Below, one piece after another: positions 45,506 through 54,140 of a DNA stretch of 64,000 nucleotides (positions are counted from its first letter, which is position 1; each line of letters starts with the position of its first letter). The notes below the pieces were generated by a model. The model was not told the origin of the DNA and did not search any database. It worked only from the letters and a program-made list of their open reading frames with translations. The position numbers and the translations under genes were made by a program. Where the stretch lies: NCBI RefSeq assembly GCF_000710035.2, contig NZ_JMJJ01000007.1, positions 186,001 through 250,000 on the forward strand, read 5' to 3'. This DNA is from Pantoea ananatis LMG 2665. GTDB lineage: Bacteria > Pseudomonadota > Gammaproteobacteria > Enterobacterales > Enterobacteriaceae.

Positions 45506-46477
45506 ATGTTTGAACATGCAGTAATCAAACGCATTGAACAACATGACGTATTAAATGTTGGTGTGAGTTTAGGTTTTAAAGGCCTTTCGCAGCGCGACCC
45601 CCTCAACAACAGCTGGAATGGATTTGATATTGATTTGGCACGCGCTGTGGCTATCAGCGTACTGGGAGACGGCGGCAAAATCCATTTTATACCTTTGCAA
45701 TCGGCTGATCGCTTCCAGGCCCTACGTGATGGCGTCATCGATCTTGGCACCTTTAACGCTAGCGTGACCTTTCAGCGCGAAGCGGAGTACGGCATTAATT
45801 TCCTACATCCGATGTTGTTTGATGGGGAAGTGCTGATGACTCCGCGCAGTAACCTCACTGAAGAAACGCCACAAGCCAGGTTCACTCGTCAGCGTCGTAT
45901 TGCTGCGATGCGTGGCTCAACAACTGAAGAGAACCTCACTCGCTATTTTGATGAACTTAACCTGCCCTGTGAGATTCTGCTATTTGACTCTCCGCAGCAA
46001 GCGAGGCAAGCCTACGAATCAGGAGAATGTGATATCTACTGTCTGGATGGTTATCTGCTAGCGGGTGAACATCACCAGTTAACAGACAGCAGCCAACATC
46101 TTATCCTGGACGATCGCATTTCACTTGAGGCAATGGCACCCGCCGTTAGCGCCAGTGATTCACAGTGGTATATTGCGACAAAATGGGTTATGCGCGCACT
46201 GATTGAAGCTGAGAATCTGGGTATTACCCAAAAAAACATTTTAGAAAAAAGTGATAATCCTGAGGGTTATTTAAAAACGTTTCTCTATCCCGATGTGAAT
46301 TTGTGTTCGCAACTCGGTCTACAACCTGACTTTATTAGAGAGATAATACGTAAAATTGGCAACTATGGTGAGATTTTTGAGCGTAACCTGGGTAAAAACT
46401 CAGAATTAAAACAACAGCGCCGCGACAATAAACCTTGGGCGGAAGGCGGAATGCTCTGGTCACCTCTTTTTATTTGA
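45506..46477 (+). CDS. AapJ-type amino-acid-binding protein without signal peptide
   Basis: A 323-residue protein resembling the general L-amino-acid binding proteins (AapJ family) from end to end: LNVGVSLGFKGLS near the start, WNGFDIDLARAVA, ADRFQALRDGVIDLGTFN, CDIYCLDGYLLA and the C-terminal GNYGEIFERNLGKNSELK. Those proteins are periplasmic, but here the chain starts directly at the mature domain: an in-frame TAA lies only eight codons before the ATG and no signal peptide is encoded. It should therefore stay in the cytoplasm as a carrier, sensor or enzyme. First gene of the cluster, 29 bases before hilA. Confidence 0.8.
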   Translation: MFEHAVIKRIEQHDVLNVGVSLGFKGLSQRDPLNNSWNGFDIDLARAVAISVLGDGGKIHFIPLQSADRFQALRDGVIDLGTFNASVTFQREAEYGINFLHPMLFDGEVLMTPRSNLTEETPQARFTRQRRIAAMRGSTTEENLTRYFDELNLPCEILLFDSPQQARQAYESGECDIYCLDGYLLAGEHHQLTDSSQHLILDDRISLEAMAPAVSASDSQWYIATKWVMRALIEAENLGITQKNILEKSDNPEGYLKTFLYPDVNLCSQLGLQPDFIREIIRKIGNYGEIFERNLGKNSELKQQRRDNKPWAEGGMLWSPLFI

Positions 46478-46506
46478 TTTCTTAAATTCAATGGCATGGA
46501 AACATT

Positions 46507-47397
46507 ATGACTGATTTACTGACCTTAGAACCTACGCAAACAATATTAACGGGTTCAAAAAAAACAAACTTTGGCTATCTGGAATCAACAGATGGCGTTA
46601 TTAACTTCTCCATTGTTAAAAACATTATTCTTAACGGCCATCATCATGGCAATGTTTTATATGTTATTCGTAATTACGCATCAAAAGCCGTGTGCGAAAA
46701 ACTTGCAAAAAACTTTGATTACAGGGTCACCCAAAGTGGAGGGAATCGCGCTGACGATGGCTTTGTTTTAACCAATCAGATCGGTGCAACGCAGTTTTCG
46801 CGTAATGGTGAACAATATATTCATGAGGTCAATCGTGTGAATCAAAGCGTCGCCGACCTGATGAAAGCAACCAGCGCAGAAGATAGTGAATCACTTTTCC
46901 TCAACCTGACGCTGGAAAAAGAATTTTTAGAACGAGGTATTCATTTTGGTCCGGCACGATTCAAAAACGGCTATGCCTGTTTTGCAACCTTTCGTCGCTG
47001 GCTTGATAACGGTGTGATGTCACTTATGCCACATGAAGATATGGCACAGGTTGACTTTGCAAAAGAAGACGGCTTTGAGATTGCGAATACTCAAACTGTA
47101 ACAGCCTATAATGTTTGTCTGGAAGCTGCGCAGGGTGGTGGCCAACTTAAAATCTGGAATCTCATTCCTGACCAGGTGTGCCGTGAAACACTTGGCGTAA
47201 CACGAACAGGTTATCCTTATCCACCCCATCTGTTAAATGAAACCGAATCCCTTTCTGTTCAGCTCAATGCTGGCGATCTTTACTTTATGAATGCTTGTCA
47301 CTTACACGGCGTAAGCAGTGTAAGTGAAGGAAGCCGACTCACTGCTGGACGATTTATTGGAAAACTGAATGACCGTAAGGTGGTTTACTGGACATAG
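46507..47397 (+). CDS. hilA: L-isoleucine 4'-dioxygenase HilA
   Basis: A 296-residue Fe(II)/2-oxoglutarate-dependent dioxygenase of the 2OG-FeII_Oxy_3 type. The iron triad is visible as His176-Glu-Asp178 (MPHEDMAQVDF) and distal His267, with the 2-oxoglutarate-binding Arg277 (HGVSSVSEGSR). In Pantoea ananatis a tandem hilA-hilB pair of exactly these two families was shown to convert L-isoleucine to 4'-hydroxyisoleucine and then 4,4'-dihydroxyisoleucine; the assignment here rests on family and order. GGAAA precedes the ATG. The gene is A+T-rich (the row at 46561-46620 has 20 G+C of 60), unlike the flanks. Confidence 0.8.
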   Translation: MTDLLTLEPTQTILTGSKKTNFGYLESTDGVINFSIVKNIILNGHHHGNVLYVIRNYASKAVCEKLAKNFDYRVTQSGGNRADDGFVLTNQIGATQFSRNGEQYIHEVNRVNQSVADLMKATSAEDSESLFLNLTLEKEFLERGIHFGPARFKNGYACFATFRRWLDNGVMSLMPHEDMAQVDFAKEDGFEIANTQTVTAYNVCLEAAQGGGQLKIWNLIPDQVCRETLGVTRTGYPYPPHLLNETESLSVQLNAGDLYFMNACHLHGVSSVSEGSRLTAGRFIGKLNDRKVVYWT

Positions 47398-47444
47398 CTT
47401 ATGGAATGTATTTGAAACTATCCTTTTAATGCAGAGATAAATAA

Positions 47445-48188
47445 ATGATGGAATATGCAACGCATCTCTCCAGGCAAGGCTATGCCTTTATTCCCGGTGA
47501 TTATTATCGTTCAATTGAAGCCATGCAGTTTTCGAATAAAGAAGATTTCTTAGATGAGCTGGAAGAATTAAAAAAAGGCTATGAGAATTTACTTCTTGAT
47601 CCTTATTCGCCAGGAAACCGCTGGCGCGGTTATGCTCAATGCAAAAAAAATGAAAAGGGCGAATTAACCTTTGGAAAATTCAACCCTTATAAACAAACAA
47701 AAGCTTTTAATCCTGATACTGGTGATATTGTTCGCGATTATCCGCTATTGCCTGAAGCGATCACCCGCAATCGTCTGTTTCAAACGCTGTTGCACGATGA
47801 TTTATCGTTAGTAGACGCTTATGAAAGCATTGGCCCTGTCGACAGCCTGACCATTGGCATTCATTTTTTTCGTTATCAGGCCACGGAAAATGAGCCTGCT
47901 TATAGCTCGCCCGTCTGGCTGCATAAAGACGATGAAGACGTGGTGTTTGTGCATATGATTAATGCCTCACCGAATATGCTGGGCGGAGACAGTCTGATTG
48001 CCAGCCATCCTCGCAGCATTGATCGCGTGCTGCGTCTGGAACAGCTTTTTGACACCTTAGTGGTTAATCACGACAAACTTCATGCCGTCACTCCCGTTGG
48101 CGCACGTGAAAACAGTGGCCCTGCTCAACGCGACATCATTCTGATCACGTTTCAGAAAAACGAGGAGAAGACAGCATGTCCGGTCTGA
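47445..48188 (+). CDS. hilB: L-4'-hydroxyisoleucine 4-dioxygenase HilB
   Basis: A 247-residue 2OG-Fe(II) dioxygenase of the 2OG-Fe_Oxy_2 (BsmA/IDO) family. Its second half lines up with the Bacillus thuringiensis isoleucine 4-hydroxylase IDO: SSPVWLHKDDEDVVF with His160 and Asp162, GGDSLIA, LHAVTP with His213, and RDIILITF with Arg229. It should hydroxylate C-4 of the HilA product. Two adjacent ATG codons (47445, 47448) are both possible starts. It overlaps the next gene by 13 bases, so translation is coupled. A+T-rich like hilA. Confidence 0.85.
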   Translation: MMEYATHLSRQGYAFIPGDYYRSIEAMQFSNKEDFLDELEELKKGYENLLLDPYSPGNRWRGYAQCKKNEKGELTFGKFNPYKQTKAFNPDTGDIVRDYPLLPEAITRNRLFQTLLHDDLSLVDAYESIGPVDSLTIGIHFFRYQATENEPAYSSPVWLHKDDEDVVFVHMINASPNMLGGDSLIASHPRSIDRVLRLEQLFDTLVVNHDKLHAVTPVGARENSGPAQRDIILITFQKNEEKTACPV

Positions 48189-48910
48189 AGCTTAAAGCCA
48201 TTATCACGGGGGCATCCAGCGGAATTGGCCGCGCGCTGGTCAAGGCTTTCCTGGACAAAGGTTATCAGGTTGAGGGTATCGATCGTTCATCATCGGAATT
48301 TAACGATACGTCAGCCTATCGCCATCATCAGCTGGACGTGACTGACTCAGTCAGCCTGGCTGCACTTTTCGAAACTCTGGAGTACGGCGAGGCTAATAAC
48401 GTTCTGATTAACTGTGCCGGTACGCGTGAAATTTGCAGTATCGCGGATTTAACGCTGGCGCAGTGGGAATCCGTTTTTGCCCTTAACGTGACAGCCAGTT
48501 TTATAGCAGGTCGTGCTTTTTGCCAACAGTTGGTAAACCAGAACCGCCCCGGAAATATGGTTAATTTGGCCTCCGTTTCAGGATTGATGGGCGAGCCTGA
48601 TCGAACGGCTTATGTCTCATCGAAACATGCCGTCATTGGACTGACGAAACAACTGGCACTCGAATACGGCAAACACGGTATTCGTGTCAATGCGATTGCG
48701 CCCGGCGTTATTCGTACGCCACTGACGGAGTCTTATTACCACGATGACTCGCAGCTTGAAAAAATTAAGCGTGGCCAGTTTTTACCGGTACTGGGTGAGA
48801 CAGGTGACGTTGCCGAAGCGGCACTTTATCTGACCGCCCCGGAGAATCGTTTTGTCACAGGTTCAACACTGGTCATCGATGGTGGCTGGACGCTGGGAAA
48901 AGATCTTTAA
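48176..48910 (+). CDS. Short-chain dehydrogenase/reductase of the hil cluster
   Basis: A 244-residue SDR with GASSGIG at 12-18, NCAG near 79, catalytic Ser in LASVSG and Tyr146/Lys150 (YVSSK), and APGVIRTPL. The Asp-ending second strand (GIDRS) suggests NAD preference. In the cluster context it probably oxidises one of the hydroxyl groups put on by HilA/HilB, or reduces an intermediate, as BacC does in bacilysin synthesis (inference). Coupled to hilB by overlap. Confidence 0.85.
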   Translation: MSGLKLKAIITGASSGIGRALVKAFLDKGYQVEGIDRSSSEFNDTSAYRHHQLDVTDSVSLAALFETLEYGEANNVLINCAGTREICSIADLTLAQWESVFALNVTASFIAGRAFCQQLVNQNRPGNMVNLASVSGLMGEPDRTAYVSSKHAVIGLTKQLALEYGKHGIRVNAIAPGVIRTPLTESYYHDDSQLEKIKRGQFLPVLGETGDVAEAALYLTAPENRFVTGSTLVIDGGWTLGKDL

Positions 48911-48958
48911 CTTTCTTGGGTCAGATAAACGGCCCAACCTCTTTGCAGGAGAAGCAAC

Positions 48959-50215
48959 ATGGATAAGCGTTATATATTAATTTTAGGCGGTGAGTTTTCC
49001 CTTCGTGAACGTGTATTAGCAGGTGCACTGCGCGCAGCAGGCGGAATGCAGGTGCTCACCATGGCAAAAAATCGTACCAATGCCGCAATCAAATTTTTTG
49101 ACGGCTATTTGTCAGGTGATGTCGCCGATGAAAACGCCGTATTGGATGCAGTAAAAGCCCATGAAGCCTCAACCGGATGCAAACCCGCCGCGGCTATCCC
49201 CATGAATGATTTCACTGTCCGCGCCGCCAGTCTGGTGGCTGAACATTATCAGCTTCACGGTAATAGTCGTCAGACTATTCATAATTGCCGTGACAAGTTT
49301 GTCATGAAGCAACTGCTGGAGAAGGCCGGATTACCGGTGCCACGTTTTGCCGCATTCAGTACGCTGGAAGAACTCAGACACCATATTCGTGATATTGGGC
49401 TGCCTGTCGTTATTAAGCCCCGTGAAATGGCAGGTAGTCTTGGTGTTCTGAAGATTACCCGTGAAGAGGAGATTGAACCGAGCTTTGCCAGAAGTGTGGC
49501 TGACGTCATCTCACTTAACGGTGAATCCTATGCTCCCGAAGACCTGTTCCAGGTGGAAGAGTACATTCCCTCCCTTCAGGAAGTCAGCGTCGAGGTAATA
49601 AATCAAGGTGACTACCACAAAGCTATTGCGGTAACGGATAAATACCTGGGCGAGGAACCTCATTTTGTTGAAGTGGGGCACAGTGTCCCTTCCGTTCATG
49701 CCAGTAACGCACAGTTGCGGGATATCGCGGAGCGCGCCTGTCATGCCCTGGGCATTCATTATGGCGTGGCGCATTTTGAAGCGCGAATTACCCCCGCCGG
49801 AGAGATCAAAATCATTGAAGTGGGTGCCCGCACCGGCGGCGACACGATTATGGATCTGGTTGAACGGAGCTATGGCATTAATCCTTATGAGCTGCATGTA
49901 GCAAGCCATTTAAACGCGCTTAAACCCCTTGCAGAACCTTTAGTGCCGAAAGGCCTGAGTGCAGTGGCCTTTATAAAAGCGCCTGTCGGCACAATTGAGA
50001 AAGTGACACTTCCTGCCAGCCTTCCTGATCACATTGTGAATATGCAGATCACCGCAAAACCGCTGGATACATCGAAGAAGCTCGAGTCCTGGAAAACACG
50101 TGAGGGATCGGTAGAGTTTTTTTGGCCCAGCCGGAAACCGGAAACCGGTTTTAATGAGCATCTACGCACAGCGGATGACCTGGCGACTACGCTCTTTACC
50201 TTACGCCAGGCGTAA
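48959..50215 (+). CDS. ATP-grasp ligase (probable L-amino acid ligase)
   Basis: A 418-residue ATP-grasp enzyme. The N-terminal pre-grasp domain (ILILGGEFSLRERVL) is followed by the ATP-binding part (PVVIKPREMAGSLGVLKI, QVEEYIPSLQEVSVEV) and the metal-binding IIEVGARTGGDTIMDLV near residue 290. The layout is that of BacD/DdaF-like ligases, which join two amino acids through an acyl-phosphate. It is the likely assembly enzyme, coupling the modified isoleucine to a second amino acid or acid. It starts 48 bases after the SDR. Confidence 0.85.
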   Translation: MDKRYILILGGEFSLRERVLAGALRAAGGMQVLTMAKNRTNAAIKFFDGYLSGDVADENAVLDAVKAHEASTGCKPAAAIPMNDFTVRAASLVAEHYQLHGNSRQTIHNCRDKFVMKQLLEKAGLPVPRFAAFSTLEELRHHIRDIGLPVVIKPREMAGSLGVLKITREEEIEPSFARSVADVISLNGESYAPEDLFQVEEYIPSLQEVSVEVINQGDYHKAIAVTDKYLGEEPHFVEVGHSVPSVHASNAQLRDIAERACHALGIHYGVAHFEARITPAGEIKIIEVGARTGGDTIMDLVERSYGINPYELHVASHLNALKPLAEPLVPKGLSAVAFIKAPVGTIEKVTLPASLPDHIVNMQITAKPLDTSKKLESWKTREGSVEFFWPSRKPETGFNEHLRTADDLATTLFTLRQA

Positions 50216-50261
50216 TTATTTTTGAGCCGCTGCAAAGCGGCTTTCAAGCAGGAGTACCCTT

Positions 50262-51503
50262 ATGTCTGCTGAAAACTTCGGTTTAAAGCGCTTCGTTTTT
50301 TCCCGTTTTGTCGGCGCGTTGTGCGATCAGTTCTTACTGTTTGCTGTTCCTCTGGCTATTCTCAAGGCGACAGGGTCGCTTACGCTTTCATCCCTGGCCT
50401 TTGTCATTGAATGGCTGCCACGCATTATTTTCTTCCCGTTATCAGGATTTATGGCTGACCGCATCAAGCCCCGTTTCATCTTTTTCAATGTCGATGCTCT
50501 TCGTGCCTTACTGATGGGGGCCGTCTTCGCCCTTCTTTACTGGTATCCGGGGTCAACTTTTCCGGCCCTGGCCGCGATGATGGCTTTGTTGTCTGTAGCC
50601 TATGTACTCAACTTTGTGGCCACGGATGCCCTCTTGCCTCGTCATTTGTCCAGTGAAGCCTTGCCGAAAGCCCACTCCATGCTCCAGGGCGTCGATCAAA
50701 TCACTATGGTATTGGGGCCTGCTATCGCGGTTGCGATTTCTTCGTGGGGCGGCATCGACAGCATTTTGATCGTCGCAGCTGTTCTGTTTGCCATTTCGGC
50801 TATTAATTATCTTTTTTTGGAAACACACGATCTAGATGTGACGGAAAAGCTAGGGTTTCATACCTTACTGGCATCTAACCGAACGGCATTGCACGTGCTC
50901 AAGAAAAACAAAATACTGCTGCATCTTTGCGCCCTGACCTGGGTCGTGAATCTGGTTTACGGCGCGGCGCTGGTCGTGAGCGCAGCGGTCATTTTAAAAG
51001 AGTTCAACCTGTCCGATCGCTACTTTGGCGCCTTGCAGACAACAGCAGCTCTCGTCACTATCGTGGCATTCTTCTTTGTTCCCAGGTTTGCCAGCCGCTT
51101 TGGTTTGTCCACGTTGGGAACATTTTCGTTTTGCGCCATGATTCTTGCGGGTGCCATAATGTCGCTGTCCGTTGATTACGCAATGTATCTGGCAGGCTAT
51201 GCTGTGCTGATGGCTTTTGACGGTGCATTCAGTGTTTATTTGCGCACGTTGAGAAGCCAGGTCATTCCTAAAGAACATTTAGGGAAAACCATGGGAATTA
51301 TTGGCTTGATGAACATGTGTTCAGTACCGGCGAGTGGGGCTGTGGTATCGCTGCTGTCCGGGCATTTTATGCCGCTGCAAATCATTAGCATTATTCTGGT
51401 TGCCGCATTAGTGTTTGGCTTGCTTTTGATTTTCTTCGGGCGCCGTGTCTTTGGCTATAAAAGTTTATTACCCCCAGTGATCGTGTCAGAGCCATCCTGT
51501 TAA
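50262..51503 (+). CDS. MFS exporter of the hil cluster
   Basis: A 413-residue twelve-helix transporter of the DHA/MFS_3 type (RFVGALCDQFLLFAVPLAI in helix 1, the GFMADRIKPRF loop, YLRTLRSQVIPKEHLGKTMG in loop 10). It has the size and place of the exporter and self-resistance gene in dipeptide antibiotic clusters (compare BacE). It lies 46 bases after the ligase and ends the unit before a strong terminator. Confidence 0.85.
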   Translation: MSAENFGLKRFVFSRFVGALCDQFLLFAVPLAILKATGSLTLSSLAFVIEWLPRIIFFPLSGFMADRIKPRFIFFNVDALRALLMGAVFALLYWYPGSTFPALAAMMALLSVAYVLNFVATDALLPRHLSSEALPKAHSMLQGVDQITMVLGPAIAVAISSWGGIDSILIVAAVLFAISAINYLFLETHDLDVTEKLGFHTLLASNRTALHVLKKNKILLHLCALTWVVNLVYGAALVVSAAVILKEFNLSDRYFGALQTTAALVTIVAFFFVPRFASRFGLSTLGTFSFCAMILAGAIMSLSVDYAMYLAGYAVLMAFDGAFSVYLRTLRSQVIPKEHLGKTMGIIGLMNMCSVPASGAVVSLLSGHFMPLQIISIILVAALVFGLLLIFFGRRVFGYKSLLPPVIVSEPSC

Positions 51504-51550
51504 CTTTTTTCATACCTGAATTTTCATAACAAGCCGCAGGCTTAATACAT

Positions 51551-51584
51551 AAAAAGGGCGCAGCCAGATGGCTGCGCCCTTTTT
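51551..51584. terminator. Bidirectional terminator between the hil cluster and ilvC
   Basis: A 15-bp perfect stem (AAAAAGGGCGCAGCC with its complement) around AGAT, with A and T runs at the two ends, so it works for both converging units. It marks the right limit of the hil cluster. Confidence 0.95.
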
Positions 51585-51621
51585 GCATGTGCTGTTTTGC
51601 TGAAAACAGTGGCGGTGCGGC

Positions 51622-53097
51622 TTAGCCCGCAACCGCGATGCGTTTCATATCCGTCATGTAGCCACGCAGTTTGCGACCTACCTGCTCGATAGGATGCTGA
51701 CGAACGGCTTCGTTAACGTCGCGCAGCTGTGCGTTATCCACCTGAGTGCCTTCAATGGCTTTGCCCAGATCGCCCGGCTGCAGCGTGGTCATGAACTCTT
51801 TCAGCAGTGGAACGGCCGCGAAGGAGAACAGGTAGTTACCGTACTCAGCGGTATCAGAAATCACCACGTTCATTTCGTACAGGCGCTTACGGGCAATGGT
51901 GTTGGCAATCAGCGGCAGCTCATGCAGCGATTCGTAGTAAGCCGACTCTTCGATGATGCCTGCATCAACCATTGTTTCAAATGCCAGCTCAACGCCCGCT
52001 TTGACCATCGCAACCATGACAACGCCTTTATCGTAATACTCCTGCTCTTCGATTTTGCCATCGAACTGAGGTGCGGTTTCGAACGCGGTTTTACCGGTCT
52101 CTTCGCGCCAGGTCAGCAGTTTCTTATCGTCGTTAGCCCAGTCGGCCATCATGCCCGCAGAGAAATCGCCGGAAATGATGTCATCCATGTGCTTCTGGAA
52201 CAGAGGGGCCATGATGCCTTTCAGCTGCTCAGACAGCGCGTAAGCACGCAGTTTGGCCGGATTCGACAGGCGATCCATCATCAGCGTAATGCCACCAAAC
52301 TTCAGGGATTCGGTGATGGTTTCCCAGCCAAACTGAATCAGTTTTTCGGTGTATGCCGCATCGTGACCTTCTGCCACCAGCTTGTCGAAGCACAGCAGAG
52401 AACCGGCCTGCAGCATGCCGCATAGAATGGTCTGCTCACCCATCAGGTCAGATTTCACTTCCGCAACGAAAGAGGATTCCAGCACGCCAGCACGGTCGCC
52501 ACCGGTAGCAGAAGCCCAGGCTTTGGCGATAGCCATGCCTTCACCTTTTGGATCGTTTTCCGGGTGAACCGCGATCAGCGTCGGAACACCGAAACCACGC
52601 TTGTATTCTTCACGCACTTCGGTACCGGGGCACTTCGGCGCAACCATGACAACAGTGATGTCTTTACGAATGGTTTCGCCCACTTCAACAATGTTGAAAC
52701 CGTGTGAATAGCCCAGCGCGGCACCGTCTTTCATCAGTGGCTGTACAGCCTGAACAACGGCGGAGTGCTGTTTGTCCGGCGTCAGGTTGACCACCAGGTC
52801 CGCCTGTGGAATCAGTTCTTCGTAAGTGCCAACTTTAAAACCATTTTCTGTCGCTTTACGGAATGAGGCACGTTTTTCAGCAATCGCTTCTGCACGCAGC
52901 GTATAGGACACATCCAGACCCGAATCACGCATGTTCAGGCCCTGATTCAGACCCTGAGCACCACAGCCCACAATCACAATCTTTTTGCCTTTCAGGAAGC
53001 TGGCGCCATCCGCGAATTCGTCACGCCCCATAAAACGACATTTGCCCAGTTGCGCTAACTGGTTGCGCAGATTCAGTGTATTGAAGTAATTAGCCAT
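51622..53097 (-). CDS. ilvC: Ketol-acid reductoisomerase IlvC
   Basis: A 491-residue class II enzyme (same length as in E. coli), the second common step of isoleucine and valine synthesis. The NADPH-binding [17 protein letters not shown] lies near residue 45; Lys, Glu and Asp residues of the two knotted domains are in the [13 protein letters not shown] and [14 protein letters not shown] segments. Transcription is expected to be activated by IlvY from the divergent gene. Confidence 0.98.
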   Translation of the reverse strand: MANYFNTLNLRNQLAQLGKCRFMGRDEFADGASFLKGKKIVIVGCGAQGLNQGLNMRDSGLDVSYTLRAEAIAEKRASFRKATENGFKVGTYEELIPQADLVVNLTPDKQHSAVVQAVQPLMKDGAALGYSHGFNIVEVGETIRKDITVVMVAPKCPGTEVREEYKRGFGVPTLIAVHPENDPKGEGMAIAKAWASATGGDRAGVLESSFVAEVKSDLMGEQTILCGMLQAGSLLCFDKLVAEGHDAAYTEKLIQFGWETITESLKFGGITLMMDRLSNPAKLRAYALSEQLKGIMAPLFQKHMDDIISGDFSAGMMADWANDDKKLLTWREETGKTAFETAPQFDGKIEEQEYYDKGVVMVAMVKAGVELAFETMVDAGIIEESAYYESLHELPLIANTIARKRLYEMNVVISDTAEYGNYLFSFAAVPLLKEFMTTLQPGDLGKAIEGTQVDNAQLRDVNEAVRQHPIEQVGRKLRGYMTDMKRIAVAG

Positions 53098-53218
53098 GGG
53101 TACTCCGGTTAAATGTTGTGTTTGCTTTTGTCTGATGACGGCATAAGGTTCAGCGCCGCGAATGACCCCATCATATGACAGGATTTCTGTTGCTTAAATT
53201 GATATATTAACAACGTTA

Positions 53219-53237
53219 CATTGCAATAATTGCAATG
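53219..53237. promoter_or_regulatory. IlvY operator in the ilvY-ilvC gap
   Basis: CATTGCAAT-A-ATTGCAATG is a perfect 9+1+9 palindrome, 21 bases before ilvY. Its TTGCAA core matches the known IlvY sites of E. coli. IlvY with acetolactate or acetohydroxybutyrate activates ilvC and represses itself. Confidence 0.85.
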
Positions 53238-53258
53238 CCGTCCTGAGGTGGACCCCCT

Positions 53259-54140
53259 ATGGATTTACGCGATCTCAAATTGTTTTTGCATCTGGCAGAA
53301 AGCTGCCATTTTGGCCGCACCGCACGCGCCATGCACGTCAGCCCTTCCACGCTGTCGCGCCAGATCCAACGCCTGGAAGAGGATGTGGGCCACGCCTTAT
53401 TTCTGCGCGATAACCGCACCGTGGCGCTCACCGAAGCGGGCGAAAGACTTAAGCTGTTTGCCCAACAAACCTTACTGCAGTATCAACAATTGCGCCATGC
53501 TATGGATCTCAATGGTCCTTCACTTAGTGGTGAACTGCGCCTGTTTTGCTCGGTGACCGCCGCGTACAGCCATCTGCCCCCTATTCTGGATCGCTTTCGC
53601 GCCGAGCATCCTCAGGTCGAAATCAAACTCACCACCGGCGATGCGGCGGATGCGATTGAAACGGTGCAGTCGGGCAATGCAGACCTGGCTATCGCGGGCC
53701 GGCCTGAGTCGCTACCGGCCAGCATCGACTTCACCACGCTGGGGCTGCTGCCGCTGGGGCTGATTGCGCCTGCGCTGCCCTGCCCGGTACGCAGTCAGGC
53801 AACGGAAGAGGCACCTGACTGGACGCAGATTCCGTTTATTTTGCCCGAGCAGGGGCCGGTTCGTCGGGCCATTGAGCTGTGGTTTCGTCGTCACCGCATT
53901 GTTAACCCGTTGATTTACGCCACGGTTGCGGGCCATGAAGCGATCGTTTCCATGGTGGCGCTTGGCTGTGGCATTGCCTTGTTGCCGGATGTGGTGCTGG
54001 AAAACAGCCCTGAGCCGGTACGTAACCGGGTGTTACCGCTGGAGAACGTGGAGTCCGTTGCACCGCTAGAGCTGGGGGTTTGCGTACAAAAAAAGCGGCT
54101 CGGGGAGCCGCTTATCAGTGCGTTCTGGCATCAGTTGTAG
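53259..54140 (+). CDS. ilvY: LysR-type activator IlvY
   Basis: A 293-residue LysR regulator (E. coli: 297): MDLRDLKLFLHLAESCHFGRTARAMHVSPSTLSRQIQRLEEDVG. It activates the divergent ilvC. The stop codon is immediately adjacent to that of converging ilvA (no base between), so no terminator separates them. Confidence 0.97.
   Translation: MDLRDLKLFLHLAESCHFGRTARAMHVSPSTLSRQIQRLEEDVGHALFLRDNRTVALTEAGERLKLFAQQTLLQYQQLRHAMDLNGPSLSGELRLFCSVTAAYSHLPPILDRFRAEHPQVEIKLTTGDAADAIETVQSGNADLAIAGRPESLPASIDFTTLGLLPLGLIAPALPCPVRSQATEEAPDWTQIPFILPEQGPVRRAIELWFRRHRIVNPLIYATVAGHEAIVSMVALGCGIALLPDVVLENSPEPVRNRVLPLENVESVAPLELGVCVQKKRLGEPLISAFWHQL

Noticed and set aside
45506-46477. Cyclohexadienyl dehydratase (PheC) identity for the first hil-cluster gene
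   Set aside because: The C-terminal GNYGEIFERN region and overall length fit AapJ-type binding proteins better, and PheC is normally exported.
51694-52425. 243-residue open frame antisense to ilvC
   Set aside because: Shadow frame of a highly conserved gene with no independent signals.
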